Source of the DNA: Candidatus Komeilibacteria bacterium
Lineage (GTDB): Bacteria; Patescibacteriota; Patescibacteriia; UBA1558; S5-K13
Assembly: GCA_030591905.1 (NCBI GenBank)
Contig: JAUVAE010000001.1
Span: 1-35,321 of the forward strand
DNA: 35,321 nucleotides
Direction of reading: 5' to 3'
The notes below the pieces were generated by a model that saw only the letters and a list, made by a program, of their open reading frames with translations, did not search any database and was not told the origin of the DNA. Numbering within the stretch: position 1 is the first letter of the stretch; the number at the start of each line of letters is the position of its first letter. The position numbers were made by a program, and so were the translations under genes. Positions 7,699-12,836 of this stretch are shown one piece after another.

Positions 7699-7733
7699 AG
7701 ACTTATTATATAAATAAATTACATTATAATTAT

Positions 7734-8453
7734 ATGAAAGACATAATTTTAAAAACTGAACCTAGGGAAGAAATGAAAGGCGGAAATCCAAAAAGGATGC
7801 TTAAACAAGGGTTTTTACCAGTTATTGTATATGGACCAGGTTCTAAAAATCTTAATTTGAAAGTTAATTCCCAAGAATTTTTGAAAGTTTTTGCTGTTGC
7901 TGGAGAATCAAAGGTAGTCAGTCTAAGTGTTGGCGATAAAACAATGCAGGTTTTAACTCATAGAGTTCAAAGAAATCCCGTTAGTGATAAAATTGTTCAT
8001 GTGGACTTTTATCAGTTTAAGAAGGATAAGAAATTTAGCGTTGACGTGCCTATTAATTTTATAGGTGAATCAAAAGCAGTTAAAGAAGGTGGTATTTTAG
8101 TTACGAATATTAATAGTATATTGATAGAATGTCTTTATACAGATCTTATTTCTGAAATTGAAGTTGATTTGTCAGTATTAGAAAATTTGAATGATTCTAT
8201 ATATGTGTCTGATTTAAAGATTGATGAAAAGGTAAATGTTTTAACATCTTTAGATCAAGTTATTGTAGCTGCAAAACCAATGAGAGTTCAAGAGGAAGAA
8301 GAAGTAGTTAAAGAAGAGGTAGAAGGTGAAGAAGGTGAAGAAGAAGTAGAAGGTGAAGAAGGTAAGACCGATGGAGAAGATGCTTCTAAAGGTTCTGAAA
8401 AGAAAGACGAAGGTGGTTCTGAAAAGAAAGATGAAGGAAAAAAGAAAGAATAA
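7734..8453 (+). CDS. rplY: 50S ribosomal protein bL25 (CTC/TL5 type)
   Basis: bL25 binds 5S rRNA in the large ribosomal subunit. The N-terminal L25 domain (1-95) shows LKTEPREEMKGGNPKRMLKQGFLPVIVYGPG and VLTHRVQRNPVSDKIVHVDFYQF. The second domain (96-185) shows VDVPINFIGESKAVKEGGILV and 'IEVDLSVLENLNDSIYVSDL', which identifies the longer CTC form. The last ~50 residues are a low-complexity tail, first Glu/Gly-rich (EVEGEEGEE twice) and then Lys/Asp-rich (GSEKKDEG twice), expected to be disordered. It has its own promoter at 7670 and a strong terminator at 8474, so it is probably monocistronic. Confidence 0.93.
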   Translation: MKDIILKTEPREEMKGGNPKRMLKQGFLPVIVYGPGSKNLNLKVNSQEFLKVFAVAGESKVVSLSVGDKTMQVLTHRVQRNPVSDKIVHVDFYQFKKDKKFSVDVPINFIGESKAVKEGGILVTNINSILIECLYTDLISEIEVDLSVLENLNDSIYVSDLKIDEKVNVLTSLDQVIVAAKPMRVQEEEEVVKEEVEGEEGEEEVEGEEGKTDGEDASKGSEKKDEGGSEKKDEGKKKE

Positions 8454-8473
8454 TTTGTATTTTTATATAGATG

Positions 8474-8505
8474 AACTGGCTCTTTATAAAGAGCCAGTTT
8501 TTTGT
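8474..8505 (+). terminator. Intrinsic terminator of rplY
   Basis: A perfect 26-nt palindrome, arms AACTGGCTCTTTA and TAAAGAGCCAGTT, is followed directly by a T-tract (TTTTTGTTTT). It lies 20 nt after the rplY stop. Confidence 0.92.
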
Positions 8506-8515
8506 TTTAAAGTAT

Positions 8516-8598
8516 TGACCCTGTTAAATAACTTTAAATTTTTACAAAAATTTAAAGTTAAGATTTAAATATATTCAAATCTTATTTAAACAGGGTTG
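8516..8598 (+). repeat. Branched inverted repeat (three-way-junction fold), element 1
   Basis: The outer arms TGACCCTGTTAAATA and ATTTAAACAGGGTTG pair with one bulge and two wobble pairs. They enclose two adjacent hairpins. The first is a 14-bp arm pair AACTTTAAATTTTT/AAAAATTTAAAGTT (8530-8559). The second is AAGATTT/AAATCTT with a 10-nt loop (8560-8583). The parts abut with essentially no unpaired bases. TTGAC occurs at both outer edges, as in the 7645 hairpin. Confidence 0.7.
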
Positions 8599-8624
8599 AC
8601 AAGATTTTAATAGAGGAGTAAGTT
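8596..8624 (+). promoter_or_regulatory. Possible promoter at the edge of the branched repeat
   Basis: TTGACA (8596-8601) overlaps the 3' edge of the branched repeat. A 17-nt spacer leads to TAAGTT, a poor -10. Just downstream, ATAGACGGCT occurs twice (8629-8638 and 8647-8656), an 18-nt spaced direct repeat that could be a binding site. It would drive the S23 gene at 8720. Confidence 0.3.
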
Positions 8625-8680
8625 AAAAATAGACGGCTATTAATTTATAGACGGCTCTACAGTGTAAGTAACAAATTACA

Positions 8681-8719
8681 AATTACAGATTTCAGATAAT
8701 AATCAATAACCAAATTACA
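8681..8719 (+). repeat. Left inverted-repeat arm of the first S23 unit
   Basis: An AT-rich stretch (TTACAGATTTCAGATAAT… then CCAAATTACAAT) directly precedes the S23 ATG. It resembles the reverse complement of 9095-9143 over about 40 nt, so the two arms could pair and place the gene in a loop. Confidence 0.55.
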
Positions 8720-9094
8720 ATGAAAGAAAAGCGATTCAATAATTTTGATTTGGAGGAAAGAACATTTAAATTTGCTAAAGCAGTTTCAATATTTATTAAG
8801 AAATTATCTGTTAATACTAGTAATATAGAATATGGTAAACAATTAATTAGATCTTCCGGTTCCGTTGGTGCTAATTATATTGAAGCCAACGAAGCTTTAA
8901 GCAAAAAAGACTTATTAATGAGAATGAGGATTTCTAGAAAAGAAGCTAAAGAATCTGCTTATTGGATAAGATTAATTATTAGTGTTAATAATAACGTTTA
9001 TGGAGAGGAATTAAATTTACTTTATGATGAGGCAATTGAATTAAAGAAAATACTCTCTCAAATAATTATTAATACAGAAGATAAGAAGAATTAA
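8720..9094 (+). CDS. Four-helix-bundle protein of the S23 / 23S rRNA intervening-sequence family
   Basis: The 124-residue protein has the family pattern FNNFDLEERTFKFAKAV, then the conserved IRSSGSVGANYIEAN, then KEAKESAYWIRLI. Four amphipathic helices are predicted. Family members were first found as ORFs inside intervening sequences of 23S rRNA genes, where they are flanked by complementary arms. Their biochemical role is unsettled. Here the gene is not in an rRNA operon but is bracketed by imperfect inverted repeats (8681-8719 and 9095-9143), and further out by two branched repeats (8516-8598 and 9152-9248). A second, dissimilar member lies at 10960. No strong ribosome binding site is visible. 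Confidence 0.88.
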   Translation: MKEKRFNNFDLEERTFKFAKAVSIFIKKLSVNTSNIEYGKQLIRSSGSVGANYIEANEALSKKDLLMRMRISRKEAKESAYWIRLIISVNNNVYGEELNLLYDEAIELKKILSQIIINTEDKKN

Positions 9095-9143
9095 TTGTAT
9101 TTTGCAATTTGGAATTTATTTATTATTTGAGATTTGGTATTTG
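9095..9143 (+). repeat. Right inverted-repeat arm of the first S23 unit
   Basis: ATTGTATTTTGCAATTTGG, then AATTTATTTATTATTTGAG, then ATTTGGTATTTG follow the S23 stop. The reverse complement matches the left arm (CCAAATT, AATAAT, AGATTT-like blocks in order). Confidence 0.55.
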
Positions 9144-9151
9144 TTGTTTGT

Positions 9152-9248
9152 TTTATCCCCATACCTATTTATTTAAAGTTATTGTGAGGATAAAATAAGT
9201 AATAAATATTAAAAAATACTTATCTATATAGATAAGTATGGGGATAAA
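9152..9248 (+). repeat. Branched inverted repeat, element 2
   Basis: Perfect 13-bp outer arms TTTATCCCCATAC (9152-9164) and GTATGGGGATAAA (9236-9248) enclose a perfect 24-nt palindrome centred on ATCTATATAGAT and an imperfect hairpin (ATTTATT…AATAAAT). The 3' arm ends 3 nt before the ATG at 9252, so the folded RNA would hide the start region of that gene. Confidence 0.7.
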
Positions 9249-9251
9249 CAT

Positions 9252-9926
9252 ATGTGGATAAAATTTAGTATTTTAATGCTTGTCGCTTTGCTTAATTTAA
9301 TATTAGGTATTTTGATTTCAATAAAAAATCAAGGTAAGGAAAAATTTATTAAATATTTTGTTTTATTGTATTTTAGTGCTACTATCTGGACTCTGGGATT
9401 AGGTTTTGCATTGTTAATTACTGACGCTAATTTATTTTTAATAATCGCAAGAGTTTTTTATGTTGCAGCTACTGTAATAATTTTGTCATTTTTTATGTTT
9501 TCTGTACATTTTTTATATTCTTATAAAGTAAATAAAGTTTTAAAGTATATAATTATTTTATTTACTTTATATATATTTTATATAATTCTTTCCGGAGATT
9601 TATTTATAGGTGTATATGAATATAGAGGACTAATGCATGAACTCGAAGATAGTACATTACATCTCGTTTATGGGATTTATTTTATAGGAATTATGATTTA
9701 TAGTCATTATCTATTATTTTCAAAATATCATAAATCTCAAGGTGTCAATAAAAGTAGATTATTGTTTGTTATTATTGGTACTGCTATTTCGTTTGTGCTT
9801 GGGACTTTTTTCGCTTGGTATATGCCTTATATTAATAAACACTATTTGGATTGGATTGCGCCTATTTTTGTATTTTTTATGACATTTTCGATAAGTTATT
9901 TATTATTTAAAAAGGAAAATGAATAA
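9252..9926 (+). CDS. Stand-alone seven-transmembrane sensor domain (7TM histidine-kinase N-terminus-like)
   Basis: This 224-residue protein is almost wholly membrane-embedded, with about seven hydrophobic helices (roughly 2-24, 34-56, 62-90, 98-116, 134-155, 168-190, 197-217). The pattern (IKYFVLLYFSATIWTLGLGFALL, then FYVAATVIILSFFMFSVHFLY) resembles the N-terminal 7TM sensor of the histidine kinase at 15910 (WFFVSISASIWAFGLFG…). Here the protein stops right after the last helix, with no kinase, GAF or GGDEF domain. It overlaps the next gene by 8 nt, implying coupled translation and a shared function. The ATG follows a 13-bp stem with no separate ribosome binding site. The ligand is unknown. 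Confidence 0.65.
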   Translation: MWIKFSILMLVALLNLILGILISIKNQGKEKFIKYFVLLYFSATIWTLGLGFALLITDANLFLIIARVFYVAATVIILSFFMFSVHFLYSYKVNKVLKYIIILFTLYIFYIILSGDLFIGVYEYRGLMHELEDSTLHLVYGIYFIGIMIYSHYLLFSKYHKSQGVNKSRLLFVIIGTAISFVLGTFFAWYMPYINKHYLDWIAPIFVFFMTFSISYLLFKKENE

Positions 9927-10881
9927 AGTTTTATTGATTTTTTATGGAGGAAATCAACTTTCTGAAAAGAAGGGAAGTTTTGTTTCTGTAGAAAAAGAAT
10001 CTGATATTAATAAGTGGATGCAAGCAATTCCAGAAATTTCATTAATGGCTCAGATTAAGACAGTGTTTATTGATAGAAATAATAAGATATTAGACAAAGA
10101 TAATATAAAAAAGTTGATTCATTATATAGAAGATAATATAGATAAAGTTGATGGAATAGTTATATTAAATGATACTGATACCATCCCCTTATTAGCTAAT
10201 CAATTATTTTGGCAAATTCAAAATCCTAGTAAACCAATAGTGATTACAGGATCAAATGTAATTGAACAAGATAATGAATTCTTACCAGATTTATCATTTA
10301 AAGCTAATTTAATAAATGCCATTCAGGTCGTTAATAGTGATTTAAATGAAGTTAGTGTTATTTATGGTAATAGAGTTATTTTAGCTCCTAAAATAGTGAG
10401 AACTAAACTACATGATTTAAATATATTTAAATCCATTGATAAAGAATATTTAGCTAAGATTGATTTTGGATTGTCAATTAAATCTAGAATAAAGGATAAA
10501 AGAAAAGCTAAATATTATTATGATTTTAAGTATGATTTTTTATTTTTTAATACTGTTCCGGATATAAAAATACTAGAGGTATTATTAAACGAAGATAGTA
10601 ATTTAAAAATTATAGTTTTTAAAGCCTTACCAAATCAGATAATAGAAAGAGAGAAATTAGTAAAAGTTTTTAATTTAGCTCAAAAGAATAAAAAGTTAGT
10701 TATTTTTTATAATCAAATCGGTTTTGGAAAGGATTTTTTTAAGGATACTATTTTAACTATCAGCAAAATTAGCCCAGAATGTTTAACTACTAAATTATCT
10801 TGGATTTTAGGGAAAACTAAAGATGAGAAAAAGATTAGGAATTTATTAAAGAAAAATATCCAGGGAGAATTTTTGAATTAG
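9919..10881 (+). CDS. Asparaginase/GatD-like protein with a substituted first catalytic motif
   Basis: The 320-residue protein follows the L-asparaginase fold: an N-terminal strand-glycine turn, VDGIVILNDTDTIPLLANQL, then KPIVITGSN, then YGNRVILAPKIVRTK, and a smaller C-terminal domain ending with TTKLSWILGK. In active enzymes the first motif is TGGTI, whose last Thr is the nucleophile. Here it reads YGGNQ, with Asn12 in that place. The second motif (GTDT) is kept as DTDT with Thr86-Asp87, and a Lys (158 or 163) is near the usual position. An inactive or altered enzyme, perhaps a ligand-binding partner of the overlapping 7TM protein, is inference. GGA lies 5 nt before the ATG, inside the 7TM gene. 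Confidence 0.6.
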   Translation: MNKVLLIFYGGNQLSEKKGSFVSVEKESDINKWMQAIPEISLMAQIKTVFIDRNNKILDKDNIKKLIHYIEDNIDKVDGIVILNDTDTIPLLANQLFWQIQNPSKPIVITGSNVIEQDNEFLPDLSFKANLINAIQVVNSDLNEVSVIYGNRVILAPKIVRTKLHDLNIFKSIDKEYLAKIDFGLSIKSRIKDKRKAKYYYDFKYDFLFFNTVPDIKILEVLLNEDSNLKIIVFKALPNQIIEREKLVKVFNLAQKNKKLVIFYNQIGFGKDFFKDTILTISKISPECLTTKLSWILGKTKDEKKIRNLLKKNIQGEFLN

Positions 10882-10916
10882 GTTTTAGGTGTTAGCTTGT
10901 GGTTTGTAGGTAATTA
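10879..10916 (+). repeat. Left inverted-repeat arm of the second S23 unit
   Basis: TAGGTTTTAGGTGTTAGC, then TTGTGGTTTGTAGGTAATTA, starts at the stop codon of the preceding gene. It resembles the reverse complement of 11328-11364 over about 33 nt. Confidence 0.5.
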
Positions 10917-10959
10917 GAAATTTTTATATATAATTAATAAAAGAAAAGGAAAAGCGATT

Positions 10960-11361
10960 ATGAAAATTAATAAAATTAAAACATATAAAGATTTAATAGC
11001 TTGGCAAAAAGCAATGGATTTAGTTATTGCAGTTTATAAATTGACGGATGAGTTTCCGAAATTAGAAATTTATGGATTAGTCTCTCAAATGAGACGTTGT
11101 GCAGTTTCAATTCCGTCTAATATTGCCGAAGGCAGAAGAAGAGGAAGTAGGAAAGATTATTGTAGGTTTTTGATAATTTCTTATGGATCAGGTGCTGAGC
11201 TAGAAACGCAAGTAGAAATTACAAAAAGATTGAATTTTAGTAAGAATTTGGATTTTATGAGAGTTGACGCTTTATTGAATGAAATTATGAGGATGTTGAA
11301 CAAAATGATTTCAGGATTAAAAGCAGAACCTAAAACCCACAACCTACAAGTTACAACCTAA
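10960..11361 (+). CDS. Four-helix-bundle protein of the S23 / intervening-sequence family, second copy
   Basis: The 133-residue protein matches the common family form: YKDLIAWQKAMDLVIAVYKLT, then YGLVSQMRRCAVSIPSNIAEG (the hallmark motif), RGSRKDYCRFL and the final helix. It is quite different from the copy at 8720, so the two are not recent duplicates. The last ~11 residues (EPKTHNLQVTT) are encoded by the right inverted-repeat arm, so the repeat supplies the C-terminus and stop. A good AAGGA site lies about 9 nt before the ATG. The function is unknown. The hairpin-like setting matches 23S rRNA intervening sequences. Confidence 0.9.
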   Translation: MKINKIKTYKDLIAWQKAMDLVIAVYKLTDEFPKLEIYGLVSQMRRCAVSIPSNIAEGRRRGSRKDYCRFLIISYGSGAELETQVEITKRLNFSKNLDFMRVDALLNEIMRMLNKMISGLKAEPKTHNLQVTT

Positions 11362-11364
11362 TTA
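11328..11364 (+). repeat. Right inverted-repeat arm of the second S23 unit
   Basis: ACCTAAAACCCACAACCTAC, then AAGTTACAACCTAATT, overlaps the last codons and stop of the S23 gene. It is the imperfect complement of 10879-10916. Confidence 0.5.
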
Positions 11365-11365
11365 T

Positions 11366-11977
11366 ATGAAACTTTACTATTGTGCAAATTTGGACAAGAT
11401 GAATGATAAAGAATGGGAGAAAAAGTATATTTCTATCCATAGATTTTTAGTTAAAAATGGAGTTAGTCTAGTTTCCAATGTTGAGAAAAAGATGTTAAAA
11501 GGGGAGAATGAGGCTAGAAAGAGTATTTCTTATGATCAAATTGAAGCAGTTATTATAGAAGGAACTCATATTGCTTCTGATACGGTATATATTATTGCTA
11601 CTGCCTTGGCATATAAAAAGCCAGTATTGTATTTAATGGAAAAAGGTCATCAAATACCAGAACAGTTGTCATATATTAGAAAAGATAAAAATTTAGGTAA
11701 GAATTTTTTTCTTAAATTTTATAAGTCAGCAGGAAAAGAAATAGAAACTGTAATTTTTGATTTTTTAGGATTATTAGAATCTGGTTCTTTAATGAAAGAG
11801 AAAGTTAATGTTAAATTTACTTTGAGAATTTCTCCTAGAATAGAGAGATATTTAAATTGGAAAGCTTTAAATATTAAGAAATCTAAAGCCCAATATGTAC
11901 GGGATGTTTTAAATAAAACAGCTACTGAAGATAAAACTTATAAGTCATTTTTAAAGAAAACAGAACAGATGTTTTGA
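11366..11977 (+). CDS. Nucleoside 2-deoxyribosyltransferase-like domain fused to a ribbon-helix-helix-like tail
   Basis: Residues 1-140 resemble the nucleoside 2-deoxyribosyltransferase/TIR-like Rossmann group: MKLYYCANLD, a helix, NGVSLVSNVE, then SYDQIEAVIIEGTHIASDTVYIIATALAYKKPVLYL. The last part follows the family pattern 'D.vI.e.s…S…..A…kPVl.L'. The catalytic Glu expected in that stretch appears to be Ile. Residues 147-190 (VNVKFTLRISPRIERYLNWK, then KSKAQYVRDVL) have the strand-helix-helix pattern of an Arc/MetJ-type DNA-binding domain. A nucleotide-sensing regulator is a reasonable inference. Both assignments are by eye. The gene begins 4 nt after the second S23 gene. Confidence 0.45.
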   Translation: MKLYYCANLDKMNDKEWEKKYISIHRFLVKNGVSLVSNVEKKMLKGENEARKSISYDQIEAVIIEGTHIASDTVYIIATALAYKKPVLYLMEKGHQIPEQLSYIRKDKNLGKNFFLKFYKSAGKEIETVIFDFLGLLESGSLMKEKVNVKFTLRISPRIERYLNWKALNIKKSKAQYVRDVLNKTATEDKTYKSFLKKTEQMF

Positions 11978-11984
11978 GAATACG

Positions 11985-12010
11985 GAACATGGATTACGAA
12001 TTACGAATAA
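11985..12010 (+). repeat. AATTACGAATTACG-type repeat, outer left flank of the DUF559 region
   Basis: GGAACATGGATTACGAATTA then CGAATA is a direct-repeat-like stretch. The reverse complement of 12742-12780 carries a similar sequence, so the two form a loose inverted pair around the DUF559 gene. The 315-nt gap 11978-12292 otherwise holds only repeat copy D. Confidence 0.45.
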
Positions 12011-12134
12011 TGGTTATAGAAAAATTAAATATGAATTAATAGACAGGTAAGATATAAGAAAATGGTCGCATTATCTAATGGGGTTTTTTTGTTTTTTAGA
12101 ATTGATATTGAAATTAACCACCCCTTAAATACAA

Positions 12135-12279
12135 ACCCCACCCCCAACCCCTCCCCTAGCCAGGAGAGGGGAGCCAGAAAAATTAACGAGCATATAGTCC
12201 CCATCTCCTGCCTGTCCCAATTCAACCCCCTCTGTCGCTTTCGCGACATCTCCCCCTAGTCAGGAGGAGAAGTGGGATA
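12135..12279 (+). repeat. Composite palindromic repeat, copy D
   Basis: The first half carries CCCTCCCCTAGCCAGGAGAG (near 12150-12170). The linker AATTAACGAGCATATAGTCC matches copy C. The second half begins ATCTCCTG and ends CCCCTAGTCAGGAGGAGAAG, but is split by an inserted segment (CTGTCGCTTTCGCGACA hairpin, about 12210-12250). Read as protein, one frame gives the string NPTPNPSPSQERG, a familiar sign of this repeat class rather than a gene. Confidence 0.8.
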
Positions 12280-12292
12280 AGAAGTAATTTAT

Positions 12293-12649
12293 ATGTTAAA
12301 CACTAAAGCAGTAATAAAAGCTAGAATATTGAGGAAAAGAATGACTGAGTCAGAGAAAATTCTTTGGCAAGAATTAAAAACTAAGAAATTGGGAGTTAAG
12401 TGTCGTAGACAGATGCCATTTGTTTTTGAAGATTATCATTTTATAGCTGACTTTTATTGTTCAGAAAAGAAATTAATTATAGAAGTAGACGGTAAAGTTC
12501 ATAATGATCAAGAAATAAAAGAATATGATGAATTTAGAGAAGATGTTTTTAAACAAGATGGTTATAAAATTATAAGATTTAAGAATAAAGAAATAATAAA
12601 TAATTTAGAAGAAGTTTTAATAAAAATAAAAAATATTGTAAATCAGTAA
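12293..12649 (+). CDS. DUF559 endonuclease-like protein
   Basis: The 118-residue protein is a compact PD-(D/E)XK/Vsr-like nuclease of the DUF559 family. Visible are ARILRKRMTESEKILWQELK, then KCRRQMPFVFEDYHFIADFY and KLIIEVDGKVH. These supply the family's Glu near the N-terminus, the Asp of 'ADFY' and the E-V-D catalytic strand. YDEFREDVFKQDGYKIIRFKN completes the fold. DNA cleavage is inferred from the fold family; the target is unknown. The gene sits between palindromic repeat copies D (ends 12279) and E (starts 12657), with GGAGGAGAAG of copy D about 20 nt upstream of its ATG. This suggests a mobile or repeat-associated unit. Confidence 0.88.
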   Translation: MLNTKAVIKARILRKRMTESEKILWQELKTKKLGVKCRRQMPFVFEDYHFIADFYCSEKKLIIEVDGKVHNDQEIKEYDEFREDVFKQDGYKIIRFKNKEIINNLEEVLIKIKNIVNQ

Positions 12650-12656
12650 TAGTAAT

Positions 12657-12702
12657 CTTCCCTTTCTCCTGGCTAGGAGAGAGGGATAAGAGGGAGAGAG
12701 GT
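12657..12702 (+). repeat. Palindromic repeat, copy E (half element)
   Basis: CCCTTTCTCCTGGCTAGGAG, then AGAGGGATAAGAGGGAGAGAGG follows the DUF559 stop by 7 nt. It is one half of the composite repeat, with the same hairpin core and purine-rich end as copies A and B. Confidence 0.8.
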
Positions 12703-12741
12703 TAGTTAAATGGGCTAATCAAAAGTTCAAAATCTTATTAT

Positions 12742-12780
12742 TCTTACTTCTTGCTTCTTAATTCTTAATTCGTGATTCAT
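12742..12780 (+). repeat. AATTCTTAATTCGTG-type repeat, outer right flank of the DUF559 region
   Basis: CTTGCTTCTTAATTCTTAAT then TCGTGATTCA is the loose complement of 11985-12010. Similar sequence also forms the arms at 28650-28721, so it is a genome-wide repeat type. Confidence 0.45.
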
Positions 12781-12788
12781 ATCTTGTT

Positions 12789-12817
12789 TTGGGAAAGCCT
12801 TATTTTTATGCTAAAAT
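12789..12817 (+). promoter_or_regulatory. Possible promoter of the lipid gene cluster
   Basis: TTGGGA (12789-12794), a 17-nt spacer and TAAAAT (12812-12817). The -35 is weak. The 5' leader to the ATG at 12837 would be very short. Confidence 0.4.
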
Positions 12818-12836
12818 TAAGTATATAGTTTAAATT

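Noticed and set aside
8353..8568. A 71-codon Lys-rich ORF overlapping the end of rplY
   Set aside because: It is another frame of the Glu/Lys tail of bL25 and runs through the rplY terminator.
12062..12259. A 65-codon ORF with NPTPNPSPSQERG
   Set aside because: It is the translation of palindromic repeat copy D; such strings recur wherever this repeat type lies and do not mark a gene.
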